DNA of 64,000 bases from Alphaproteobacteria bacterium. GTDB lineage: Bacteria; Pseudomonadota; Alphaproteobacteria; UBA8366. Shown here piece after piece: positions 42,909 through 51,115 of this stretch; position 1 is the stretch's first letter; each line of letters begins with the position of its first letter. Location: the NCBI GenBank assembly GCA_028281325.1, contig JANQKC010000006.1, positions 62,001-126,000 of the forward strand, given 5' to 3'. The notes under the pieces were generated by a model that saw only the letters and a program-made list of their open reading frames with translations, was not told the origin of the DNA and did not search any database. The translations under genes and the position numbers were made by a program.

Positions 42909-43498
42909 GACGCTTCCGCCTCCATGTCGTCGACATCCTCATCTTCCACGGCGCCCGGCGCGCCGTGTTTCATCTCCTCGCGGAACATCAACAGCGACAG
43001 ATCGGTCATGCGCTGCGGATATAGAATACCGTCGAGGTGATCGCATTCGTGTTGCACCACGCGGGCATGGAATCCCTCGGCGATGCGGTCGATCGGCGCA
43101 CCGCCCAGCGTCACGCCCCGGTAGCGGATTTTCGTGAACCGGGGCACCGCCCCGACCAGACCCGGCACCGATAGGCACCCTTCCCAGCCCATGTCCTGTT
43201 CCTCGGTCAGCGGCTCGATCACCGGATTCATCAAGATGGTCAACGGGACGCTGGAATCCTCATCGCCGGCGTCGGATCCTTCGTCCGACTCCTCCCGGTC
43301 GGCCGGGACGTGGAAAATCACCAGCCGCAACGGCACATGGACCTGCGGCGCGGCCAAACCGGCGCCGTCGGCGTCGTCCATGGTTTCGACCATATCCCGC
43401 ACCAAGGTCTGAATTTCCGGCGCCGTAGGGTCCGGAACCGGCGATGCGGGCGCACGCAGCACCGGATGGCCCATTCGGGCTATTTTTAGGATTGCCAT
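42905..43498 (-). CDS. def: Peptide deformylase with acidic insert
   Basis: A 197-residue metalloenzyme that removes formyl groups from new proteins. The three motifs are intact: GAGLAAPQ (45-52), EGCLS (106-110) and HECDH (150-154), giving Cys108, His150 and His154 as metal ligands with Glu151 catalytic. Odd features are an acidic insert at about 68-83 (REESDEGSDAGDEDSS) and an acidic C-terminal tail (VEDEDVDDMEAEAS). The ATG at 43498 matches the family start. No fmt gene is adjacent; COQ9 follows instead. Confidence 0.95.
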   Translation of the reverse strand: MAILKIARMGHPVLRAPASPVPDPTAPEIQTLVRDMVETMDDADGAGLAAPQVHVPLRLVIFHVPADREESDEGSDAGDEDSSVPLTILMNPVIEPLTEEQDMGWEGCLSVPGLVGAVPRFTKIRYRGVTLGGAPIDRIAEGFHARVVQHECDHLDGILYPQRMTDLSLLMFREEMKHGAPGAVEDEDVDDMEAEAS

Positions 43499-43559
43499 GG
43501 CGGTAATATGGGGTTTCACTACGACGTGGTAAAGCGCGGAAAGAAGGGTAAAGCGTCCC

Positions 43560-43588
43560 TTCACATCGCCAATTGGCTATGCTATAAG
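43560..43588 (+). promoter_or_regulatory. Predicted rpsU promoter
   Basis: TTCACA, 17 bases, then TATAAG. The expected start near 43595 gives a leader of about 77 bases to the proposed start at 43672. It lies in the divergent region between def and rpsU. Confidence 0.6.
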
Positions 43589-43657
43589 CCGCGCGCCCTT
43601 GACGACTCGTCGGGGCAACACCCGAACCCATGCTGAATGGCCGCCGAAGGGGCGGAC

Positions 43658-43674
43658 AAGGAGTTTGTGTCATC
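43658..43674 (+). promoter_or_regulatory. rpsU ribosome-binding site and proposed AUC start codon
   Basis: AAGGAG (43658-43663) stands 8 bases before ATC (43672), which is in frame with S21. The only nearby GTG (43667) is out of frame and meets a stop after five codons. The in-frame ATG at 43630 has no ribosome-binding site and would add 14 unusual residues. This site therefore points to initiation at ATC. Confidence 0.55.
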
Positions 43675-43878
43675 GTTAACGTAGTAGTCCGGGACAATAA
43701 CGTCGATCAGGCGCTCAAGGCCCTGAAGAAGAAGATGCAGCGCGAAGGCGTCTTCCGGGAAATGAAGCTTCGTCGTGCGTACGAGAAGCCGTCCGAGCGC
43801 AAGGCCCGCGAAAAGGCCGAGGCCGTGCGGCGTCATCGCAAGCTGTTGCGCAAACGGTTGGACCGCGAGGGCTACTAG
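43672..43878 (+). CDS. rpsU: 30S ribosomal protein S21, apparent ATC start
   Basis: A 68-residue ribosomal protein if initiated at ATC: (M)[34 protein letters not shown] and so on, ending RKRLDREGY. The N-terminus [15 protein letters not shown] is what related S21 proteins show, which agrees with the ribosome-binding site and not with the longer ATG version from 43630. S21 helps mRNA binding during initiation. A rare start codon would place it under IF3 control, like infC. A sequencing error in the start codon is the main alternative. Confidence 0.9.
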   Translation: MVNVVVRDNNVDQALKALKKKMQREGVFREMKLRRAYEKPSERKAREKAEAVRRHRKLLRKRLDREGY

Positions 43879-44001
43879 CCCGAACCGACCGCGGCGACCA
43901 CGGACGGCGCCGCAACACCGCCTGCCCTACCCGCCCGATTAACCCTGCCCTCACACAAGCGTGACTTGCCGGCATTCTGACCTCTGGCCAGACTGGTTGG
44001 C

Positions 44002-44976
44002 ATGCAGCGCTTTCCTCTTGTCGCCCTGATCCTGCTGGGTGGCCTTACCGCGGCCGCCGCAAACCCCGACTCATGGCGTTACGAGTGGCCGAAGACGGAT
44101 TTCGCCCAGAAATCCGTCGAATTCCATGAAATCCTCTCCGGCGGACCGCCGAAAGACGGCATTCCCGCAATCGACGATCCGACATTCAAGCCGGTCGTGG
44201 AAATCGACGATATCAAAGACACCGAGCCGGTCATCGGCCTCACGATCAACGGTGAAACCAAGGCCTATCCGCTGCGCATCCTGATGTGGCACGAGATCGT
44301 CAACGACGAACTCGGCGGCGTTCCCGTGTCGGTTACCTTCTGTCCGCTGTGTAACGCCGCGATAGTGTTCGACCGCCGGCTCGGCAGCACGGTTTACGAT
44401 TTCGGCACCACCGGAAAACTGCGCCGGTCCGACCTGATCATGTACGACCGGCAGACGGAAAGCTGGTGGCAGCAGTTTCTGGGCCAGGGCATCGTGGGAT
44501 CGATGACCGGGAAAACCCTCAAAGCGCTGCCGGCACGGCTCGAATCCTGGGCGAAATTCAAGGCCCGCGCGCCGAAAGGCATGGTTCTGGTGCCTAATGA
44601 TCCGGGGCTCCGCGCCTATGGCATGAACCCCTATCGCGGATACGACTCCTTGCCTCGGCCCTTCCTCTACAATGGCGAGATGCCGGACGGCATTCCCCCG
44701 CTGTCGCGCGTGGTATCGCTGGAGAAAAAGGACCAAGCCTGGAGCCTGGACTATCTCAAGCGCCATCGCGAGGTCCGTCTCAAGGACAAAACCGTCATTC
44801 GTTGGGAACCCGGCCAGAATTCAGCGCTGGACACCACCGTCATCGCAGACGGCAAGGACGTCGGCAACGTCACCGTTCAACGCATGACCGACAGCGGTTT
44901 GATCGATATCCCCTATTTCGTGGATTTTGCCTTCGCGTTTCACGCGTTCAAACCAGAATCTCACATCTATAAGTAG
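44002..44976 (+). CDS. DUF3179 family exported protein
   Basis: A 324-residue protein. A short signal peptide (MQRFPLVALILLGGLTAAAA) directs it to the periplasm. GETKAYPLRILMWHEIVND, VSVTFCPLCNAAIVFDR with a C-P-L-C pair and FGTTGKLRRSDLIMYDRQTESWWQQFLG are the DUF3179 core. Function is unknown; the Cys pair suggests metal or redox chemistry. It stands alone after rpsU. Confidence 0.92.
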   Translation: MQRFPLVALILLGGLTAAAANPDSWRYEWPKTDFAQKSVEFHEILSGGPPKDGIPAIDDPTFKPVVEIDDIKDTEPVIGLTINGETKAYPLRILMWHEIVNDELGGVPVSVTFCPLCNAAIVFDRRLGSTVYDFGTTGKLRRSDLIMYDRQTESWWQQFLGQGIVGSMTGKTLKALPARLESWAKFKARAPKGMVLVPNDPGLRAYGMNPYRGYDSLPRPFLYNGEMPDGIPPLSRVVSLEKKDQAWSLDYLKRHREVRLKDKTVIRWEPGQNSALDTTVIADGKDVGNVTVQRMTDSGLIDIPYFVDFAFAFHAFKPESHIYK

Positions 44977-45022
44977 TAATTTCTTAACAATTTCGCCGCC
45001 AAACTCGGTATGCATCCGCTGC

Positions 45023-45041
45023 AATGCTGCAATGCAGCATT
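45023..45041. promoter_or_regulatory. Inverted repeat upstream of small ORF
   Basis: AATGCTGCA and TGCAGCATT are perfect arms around one base, 75 bases upstream of the small gene at 45116. The flanking sequence repeats CTGCAATG. It could be an operator or a hairpin in a leader. A TATAAC at 45072-45077 might be a -10 box. Confidence 0.4.
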
Positions 45042-45115
45042 CGGTCTGCAAAAAAGGCGGTTACCTGCCATATAACATCTAGACATTTCGTAAAATTTTA
45101 TCGATGGAGAGAGCA

Positions 45116-45289
45116 ATGGCTCGCCCCAACAAAACTCAAACTGGCCGTCGTAACTTCTTCGCCACTTTAGGTCGAGCAGTCGACGCACATCTCGAATTCG
45201 AGCGTCTGAACAACATGAGCGACGAATCCCTCGCCGCCCTGAACCTGACGCGCGACCAGATTCCGCAGCATATCATCGCCCGCCTCTAA
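45116..45289 (+). CDS. Small DUF1127-like protein
   Basis: A 57-residue basic protein. The end LNNMSDESLAALNLTRDQIPQHIIARL resembles the DUF1127 pattern (L-x-x-L-S-D-x-x-L-x-x-x-x-L-T-R-x-x-I), a family of tiny proteins linked to RNA and phosphate or carbon regulation in alphaproteobacteria. The assignment is tentative. GGAGAG seven bases before the ATG at 45116 supports the start. It has a long, AT-rich leader and is convergent with pntB. Confidence 0.65.
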   Translation: MARPNKTQTGRRNFFATLGRAVDAHLEFERLNNMSDESLAALNLTRDQIPQHIIARL

Positions 45290-45352
45290 GGCCGGCCTGC
45301 CGCCGCGCGCCGCGCGGTTGGCTTTGCTGTGGGATGGCAGAGGATTCCGATC

Positions 45353-46744
45353 CTATTCGAGCGCCTTGACGACGTCTTCGCACATCGCCTTGGCGTCGCC
45401 CAACAGCATCATCGTATTGTCCCGGAAGAACAGCTCGTTCTCGACCCCGGCATAGCCGGACCCTAACGACCGCTTCACGAACAGCACGGTGCCCGCCTTC
45501 TCGACGTCGAGGATCGGCATACCGTAAATCGGACTCTGCGGATCGGTCTTGGCCGCCGGGTTCGTCACGTCGTTGGCCCCGATCACGAAGGCCACGTCGG
45601 CACCGGCGAAATCGCGGTTGATTTCTTCCAGTTCCAACACCTCGTCATACGGCACATTGGCCTCGGCCAACAGCACGTTCATATGACCCGGCATCCGCCC
45701 GGCGACAGGATGGATGGCGTAGCGCACGGAAATGCCCTCGGCTTTCAACAAGTCCGCCATTTCGCGCAACGCGTGCTGCGCCTGCGCAACCGCCATGCCG
45801 TATCCCGGCACGATGATCACGCTGCCGGCATTCTTCATGATGAACGCGGCGTCGTCGGCACTGCCGGTCCGCACGTTCCGATCCTGCATCGCCGCCGCGT
45901 CGGGCGCGGCCGACTCGCCGCCGAATCCGCCCAGGATGACGCTGATGAACGACCGGTTCATGCCCTTGCACATGATGTAGCTGAGGATCGCGCCGGACGA
46001 CCCCACGAGCGCCCCGGTGATGATCAACGCGGTGTTGCCGAGCGTGAAGCCGATGCCGCAGGCGGCCCATCCCGAATAGCTGTTCAGCATCGAGACCACG
46101 ACAGGCATGTCCGCGCCGCCGATCGGGATAATGATCAGCACGCCGAGCACCAGCGACAACAACACGATCGTCCAGAACAGGCCGGGGCCCTGGTCCAGAC
46201 AGATCCAGACAACCAGCACGACCAATAGGATGCCCAGAAGGGCGTTCAGCGGATGCTGGCCGGGAAAGACGATCGGCGCGCCGCTCATGATCCCCTGCAG
46301 CTTTCCGAAGGCAATGATCGACCCGGTAAAGGTGATCGCGCCGATCGCCGTGCCGATGCTCATTTCGATGAGGCTGGTGGCGGGGATAAGACCGTAACTG
46401 CCCAGGCCGTAGGCCGACGGCTGGAAGAAGGCCGCGGCGGCGACGAACACGGCGGCGAGGCCGACAAGACTGTGGAAGGCCGCGACGAGCTGCGGCAGCG
46501 CGGTCATCTGGATTCTGAGCGCGACGACGGTCCCGATCGTGCCGCCGATCAAAACGCCCAGGATGATCATCGAGAAACTCAACACGCCCGGCGCGGCCAG
46601 GGTGGTCACGACCGCGATCACCATGCCGACGATGCCGTAGACATTGCCGGCCCGTGCGGTATCCGGCGACGACAGACCGCGCAGCGCCATGATGAAACAG
46701 ATGCTGGCGATCAAATAGGCAAAGGCCGAAAAATTCTCACTCAT
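45353..46744 (-). CDS. pntB: NAD(P) transhydrogenase subunit beta
   Basis: A 463-residue protein with about nine membrane helices (domain II) and a C-terminal NADP(H)-binding domain III: VIIVPGYGMAVAQAQHALREMADLL, then AIHPVAGRMPGHMNVLLAEANVPYD and VIGANDVTNPAAKTDPQSPIYGMPIL. The complex moves hydride from NADH to NADP+ as protons enter. It is third in the pntAA-pntAB-pntB operon, the split arrangement known from Rhodospirillum rubrum. Confidence 0.97.
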   Translation of the reverse strand: MSENFSAFAYLIASICFIMALRGLSSPDTARAGNVYGIVGMVIAVVTTLAAPGVLSFSMIILGVLIGGTIGTVVALRIQMTALPQLVAAFHSLVGLAAVFVAAAAFFQPSAYGLGSYGLIPATSLIEMSIGTAIGAITFTGSIIAFGKLQGIMSGAPIVFPGQHPLNALLGILLVVLVVWICLDQGPGLFWTIVLLSLVLGVLIIIPIGGADMPVVVSMLNSYSGWAACGIGFTLGNTALIITGALVGSSGAILSYIMCKGMNRSFISVILGGFGGESAAPDAAAMQDRNVRTGSADDAAFIMKNAGSVIIVPGYGMAVAQAQHALREMADLLKAEGISVRYAIHPVAGRMPGHMNVLLAEANVPYDEVLELEEINRDFAGADVAFVIGANDVTNPAAKTDPQSPIYGMPILDVEKAGTVLFVKRSLGSGYAGVENELFFRDNTMMLLGDAKAMCEDVVKALE

Positions 46745-46762
46745 AACGCGTCCGCCGCTCCG

Positions 46763-47173
46763 TTAGCTCTTCGGTTTCTTCTTGAACATCTGAAGCATGC
46801 GTTGCGTCACGATGAAACCGCCGAAAATGTTGACCGACGCCAGGACGACCGCGATGAAGCCGAAGACCTTGGACAGGCTCATATCCGCCGGGCCGGCGGC
46901 GATCAGCGCGCCCACGATGATCACCGACGAAATCGCGTTGGTCACGCCCATCAGGGGCGAATGCAGCGCCGGCGTCACGTTCCAGACCACGTAGTAGCCG
47001 ACGAACACCGCCAGCGCGAAGATCGTGAACATGAAGATGAAGGGTTCGCCGCCGCTGGCCGCCGTGGTCGCGCTGCGCACGGCCTGCTCCAACAGGGCGT
47101 CGGCTTGCCCGGAGAGTTCCGCCGCCCGGCGCGAAAGCTCCTCGGCTTTCTGAATGAGGTCCTGGCCTTGCAT
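46763..47173 (-). CDS. pntAB: NAD(P) transhydrogenase subunit alpha, membrane part
   Basis: A 136-residue protein. An N-terminal amphipathic helix (about 1-40) leads to three or four membrane segments: [40 protein letters not shown] and [25 protein letters not shown]. It corresponds to the C-terminal membrane segment of single-chain PntA. It starts 5 bases after pntAA and ends 18 bases before pntB. Confidence 0.95.
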   Translation of the reverse strand: MQGQDLIQKAEELSRRAAELSGQADALLEQAVRSATTAASGGEPFIFMFTIFALAVFVGYYVVWNVTPALHSPLMGVTNAISSVIIVGALIAAGPADMSLSKVFGFIAVVLASVNIFGGFIVTQRMLQMFKKKPKS

Positions 47174-47178
47174 CCGAA

Positions 47179-48453
47179 TCAGTCTCCTTTCGCCTTGGCG
47201 TCGGCGGCGTCCGCGCCGTCATCGGTCGCGCTCCCTGCCTCGGCGTCTTCCGCTTTGTCGTCGTCCCCTGCCGCATCCTCGGCGTTGTCCGCGGCGTCCT
47301 CCTGCTTCTGCTGGGTCAGCAACGGATGGACGATCTTGCCGTCCTTCGTGACCAGCGTGCCGTTGACCACCTCATCCTCCAGGTCGATCTTCAGCGACTT
47401 CGTTTCCTCGTCGATCATCGGCGTCAGGAAATTGAGCAGGTTTTTCGCGAACAACTTGCTGGCGTCTTCGGCAACGCGGCCCGGCACGTTGACATGCCCG
47501 ACGATCTTGACCCCGTGTTTCGTCACGATCTTGCCCGGCGTCGACCCGGCGCAGTTGCCGCCGGCTTCGACGGCCAGATCGACGACCACCGATCCCGGCT
47601 TCATCGATTTGAGCATATCCTCGTCGACCAAACGCGGCGCGGGCCGGCCCGGGATCAAGGCGGTGCAGATCACGATATCCTGCTTGGCGATGGTCTCGGC
47701 GATCAACGCCGCCTGTTTGGCCTTATAGGCGTCGCTCATTTCCTTGGCGTAGCCGCCTTCGGTCTGCGCCTGCGTGAATTCCTCGTCCTCGACCGCGACG
47801 AAGCTCGCGCCGAGCGATTCCACCTGCTCCTTCGTGGCGGGGCGTACGTCGGTGGCCGACACGATCGCGCCCAAGCGCCGCGCCGTCGCAATGGCCTGCA
47901 ACCCGGCGACGCCGACGCCCATGACGAACACGCGGGCCGGCGGGACGGTTCCCGCCGCGGTCATCATCATGGGAAAGGCGCGGCCGAATTCCGTCGCCGC
48001 GTCGAGCACCGATTTGTAGCCGGCCAAGTTCGATTGCGACGACAGGATGTCCATCGACTGGGCGCGCGATATCCGCGGCATCAGCTCCATGGCGAAACCC
48101 GTCACGCCGGCCTTGGCCATCGCGTCGACGAAGTCGGCATCCGTCAGCGCATTCATTTGGCAACAGAGCGCCTGCCCACTGGCGAAGTCGGCCAACTCGA
48201 CCTGACGTTCGCCCTCGATCATGGGACGACGGACCTTCAGGACAACATCCGCATCCTTCAGCGCCGCCTTGGCCGTCGCCGCAATGCTGGCGCCCGCGTC
48301 CTTGAACGCTGCGTCGGGAATCGACGCGCCCTTGCCGGCCGCTTTTTCGACGACGACCTCGGCGCCAAGACCGCAAAACTTCTTGACCGTTTCCGGCGAC
48401 GCGGCCACGCGCGTTTCGTTCGGCCACAGTTCTTTCAGTACCGCAATCTTCAT
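47179..48453 (-). CDS. pntAA: NAD(P) transhydrogenase subunit alpha, NAD-binding part
   Basis: A 424-residue soluble domain [27 protein letters not shown] is the alanine dehydrogenase-like opening, [27 protein letters not shown] is the NAD site and [16 protein letters not shown] is the mobile loop. The last 50 residues are a low-complexity Asp/Ala/Glu tail, longer than in R. rubrum, perhaps a linker to the membrane subunit. It heads the operon. Confidence 0.96.
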   Translation of the reverse strand: MKIAVLKELWPNETRVAASPETVKKFCGLGAEVVVEKAAGKGASIPDAAFKDAGASIAATAKAALKDADVVLKVRRPMIEGERQVELADFASGQALCCQMNALTDADFVDAMAKAGVTGFAMELMPRISRAQSMDILSSQSNLAGYKSVLDAATEFGRAFPMMMTAAGTVPPARVFVMGVGVAGLQAIATARRLGAIVSATDVRPATKEQVESLGASFVAVEDEEFTQAQTEGGYAKEMSDAYKAKQAALIAETIAKQDIVICTALIPGRPAPRLVDEDMLKSMKPGSVVVDLAVEAGGNCAGSTPGKIVTKHGVKIVGHVNVPGRVAEDASKLFAKNLLNFLTPMIDEETKSLKIDLEDEVVNGTLVTKDGKIVHPLLTQQKQEDAADNAEDAAGDDDKAEDAEAGSATDDGADAADAKAKGD

Positions 48454-48578
48454 TCTGGCCCGCCCGGATAAGAGTTCTTGTCAACCACGTCCCCAGTAAA
48501 CCAAGCGATATGCCAGCAAAGACGCCGCTTGCCAAGGTTCTAAATGGATTTGCACGAGGATTTCATCGGTCTTTCCGA

Positions 48579-50114
48579 TTACACAGGCGCGATCTGTTCC
48601 AGCGGCTCCTTCCGCCGAGGCGGCAAGTTTTCCCGTAAGTCGGCCACCAGATCATCCCGCAGCGGCCGCCGCGCCGGATCGTCCCAAAGGTTCCGCCACT
48701 GCAGCGGATCCTCGGCCAAATCGTATAGCTCGCCCTCGGTGCCGTCGTAGAAGTTGCTTGCCTCGTAGACGGTGCAGACGAAGCCATCCCGGTACAGGCT
48801 GCGCAGGTAAATCCCCGCGTCGCCGAAGTCGCTATCCCATTCGGTGATCACGCGTTCGCGGGTGTTGTCGGGCTCGACCGGCAGCGTCCGGCCCTGCATC
48901 GCACCGGGCGTTCCCACGCCGGCGATTTCGCAGAAGGTCGGCGCGAGGTCCACATGCCCTACCGGGTCTTGCAGTTCGGCCGGCGCGATCCCCGCCGACG
49001 GCGCGGGCCGCCAGATCAACGGCACCCGCATCAGGGCGTCCACATGATACGGCCCCTTGAACAGCATACCGAAATCGCCCTGCATCTCGCCGTGATCCGT
49101 GGTGTACAGCACGTCGGTGTCGTCGTCCCAGCCGCGGCGCGCGATCGACGCCATCACCCGACCGCAGGCCTCGTCGATCAGCTCGTTCTCCACATGGACC
49201 ATCGCGTTGACCTCGCGAATCTGGTCCTCGGTCAGGTCGCAGGGCCGGAAGCTGGGCGGAACCTCGAAATTGTACTGCCCGCGCCCCTCGTACCATTCGA
49301 GCCAGTGCCGCGGCTTCTGCGCCAGGATTTCCGCCGTTTTCTCGCGCGAACCGGGGTAACCGGCCGGCAAGTCTAGGTCGCGCCAGTTCACGCGGGACAA
49401 TTCCGACTGCGGCGGGTCCCAGGGATGATGCGGATCGGGGAAGCTCAGCCACAGGAACCAGTCCTCCTCCGCATCCAGCGAGTCGAGCCAGGCGATCGCG
49501 CGGTCGGCCACCCAATCGGTGTGATACTGCTCGCGCGGGATCGGGTTGAACCAGACCTGCGGCGCGCCGCAGTCGCCGCCCCCTCGGCCGCTGACCTGCT
49601 TGTCGGCGGTCACGTATTCGAAGAAGCCGTCGACCGCCTCGGGGTAGTTCTCCTTCAGCCACTTCGGATAGTGGTACAGGCTGCGCCCTTCGCGCCCGGT
49701 ATGCGCGGCGAGTTCCATGCGCTCGAACCCGCGGTGCGGCCCGGTCGTGTCCCGCGTCGCGGCCCAATTCTCGAAGAAGGACCCGTTCGGATCGGACGAG
49801 GGTTCGAAATGCGCCTTGCCGATCAACGCCGTGCGGTACCCGCCCTCCTCGCGCAACGTCGCCGCCACGTCCGGCCCGTCGAGCGGCAGCGGGATGCCGT
49901 TGGTGATGACGCCGTGCGTGCCGACATACTGCCCGGTCAACATCGTCGACCGCGCCGGCATGCAGACCGTGTTCTGGTTATGCGCCCGGTGATAGTTGAT
50001 ACCGGCGGCCGCCAGCCCATCGATCACCGGCGTCCGTGCAACCGTCCCGCCGTTGCAGCCGAGCGCGTCATAGCGCTGCTGATCGGTGGTGATGAACAGA
50101 ATCTTGCGGCCCAT
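48579..50114 (-). CDS. Type I sulfatase
   Basis: A 511-residue arylsulfatase-family enzyme. ILFITTDQQRYDALGCNGG holds the metal-binding Asp pair, and CMPARSTMLTGQYVGTHG is the C-x-P-x-R site whose Cys becomes formylglycine. TTDHGEMQGDFGMLFKGPYHVDALMRVPLIW supplies further metal ligands. No signal peptide is seen, so it is probably cytoplasmic, like choline sulfatases; phosphonate monoester hydrolase activity is an alternative. GGAGG six bases before the ATG at 50114 fixes the start. No maturase gene is in the window. Confidence 0.92.
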   Translation of the reverse strand: MGRKILFITTDQQRYDALGCNGGTVARTPVIDGLAAAGINYHRAHNQNTVCMPARSTMLTGQYVGTHGVITNGIPLPLDGPDVAATLREEGGYRTALIGKAHFEPSSDPNGSFFENWAATRDTTGPHRGFERMELAAHTGREGRSLYHYPKWLKENYPEAVDGFFEYVTADKQVSGRGGGDCGAPQVWFNPIPREQYHTDWVADRAIAWLDSLDAEEDWFLWLSFPDPHHPWDPPQSELSRVNWRDLDLPAGYPGSREKTAEILAQKPRHWLEWYEGRGQYNFEVPPSFRPCDLTEDQIREVNAMVHVENELIDEACGRVMASIARRGWDDDTDVLYTTDHGEMQGDFGMLFKGPYHVDALMRVPLIWRPAPSAGIAPAELQDPVGHVDLAPTFCEIAGVGTPGAMQGRTLPVEPDNTRERVITEWDSDFGDAGIYLRSLYRDGFVCTVYEASNFYDGTEGELYDLAEDPLQWRNLWDDPARRPLRDDLVADLRENLPPRRKEPLEQIAPV

Positions 50115-50296
50115 GCCACGCCTCCCCGAATTTTTATTGTGTGAGGAGTATAGCCGCCGAGCCGAATCCGGCAACGCGGCGGCCGTTGAGAAAACAGGAA
50201 TTTGCTTGATTGCAGATCACCCCAACGGGAAAACAACTTAGCGTTATTTTTGCGTCAGCGGACCACCATATTTCTGCTTCCACCCTCCCGGCCCCA

Positions 50297-51097
50297 ATGC
50301 ACCCACCAACCGACACGCGCGTCACGCCAACGCCGAAGCGGCCATCGACCAAGGCACCCGCGTTTACGAAAGGAACGACCCTCATCCGAGGATCGGACGT
50401 GCTGTTGATTGGCACACTCAGCGTGTGCTGTGTGGCCGCGATAGGATTCGGTCTCCTTTTCGTGTTTTTGTCCCTGCACTATCTGGGAATGTACGACTCA
50501 ATCGATACGGCGTTCGACGGTGATTGGGTCGAATACGTTTTCATGATCGGCTTGTACGGCAGCATGCTGATAGCCGTGCATGGCATGATCGTGATGCGTC
50601 GATCGATCGATTGGCGCGGTCTCGGTCTCCGCGCATTCAATTTTCGTCAGATCAGACACATCCTGATCTTGGTCGGGCTTTACTGGATCGTAATGATCGG
50701 CAGCAGCCTCACCGGCGTCGTTTCGCCGCTCGAACAACTCATTGTGCCCACGCAGCTGAACGCGATCACCGTCATAACCATGTTGATCGTTTTCGGTCCT
50801 TTAACCGCCGTGGCCGAAGAGGTCTTTTTTCGCGGTTTAATTCATCGCTGGATACGGCAACGTCTTGCCGCTGGCCATGGCAGTCTCGCGAGCGCGGCCG
50901 TGTTTTCGCTTGCACATTTTTACTTCATCGATCCCGGCGGATCATCGGGTATCAACGCGACAATCTTTGCAGCGTTATTTGGGCTTCTCGCGGCACATCT
51001 CTACGAGAGGACAAGCTCCTTGTGGCCAGGCATCGCAGTTCATGGCTGCCACAATATGATCTTTGTCACCATCAGCATCATCAAGAGTCTGGGGTGA
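50297..51097 (+). CDS. CPBP family intramembrane glutamic endopeptidase
   Basis: About 266 residues with six to eight membrane helices. The active-site motif EEVFFRG in TAVAEEVFFRGLIHRWI, the later AAVFSLAHFYFIDP with its His, and VHGCHNMIF mark the CPBP (Rce1-like) family. Bacterial members mature peptides or confer immunity. The start is unclear: the ATG at 50297 has no good ribosome-binding site and a TTG at 50210 is also in frame. Base composition is visibly lower in GC than the neighbours, a hint of transfer. Confidence 0.85.
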   Translation: MHPPTDTRVTPTPKRPSTKAPAFTKGTTLIRGSDVLLIGTLSVCCVAAIGFGLLFVFLSLHYLGMYDSIDTAFDGDWVEYVFMIGLYGSMLIAVHGMIVMRRSIDWRGLGLRAFNFRQIRHILILVGLYWIVMIGSSLTGVVSPLEQLIVPTQLNAITVITMLIVFGPLTAVAEEVFFRGLIHRWIRQRLAAGHGSLASAAVFSLAHFYFIDPGGSSGINATIFAALFGLLAAHLYERTSSLWPGIAVHGCHNMIFVTISIIKSLG

Positions 51098-51115
51098 GGC
51101 GCAGCGTTACCCAAC

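Noticed and set aside
43667-43684. GTG as the start of S21
   Set aside because: It is out of frame with S21 and reaches a stop after five codons.
45296-45330. Terminator between the DUF1127-like gene and pntB
   Set aside because: CCGCGCG and CGCGCGG could pair but the loop is too small and no T run follows.
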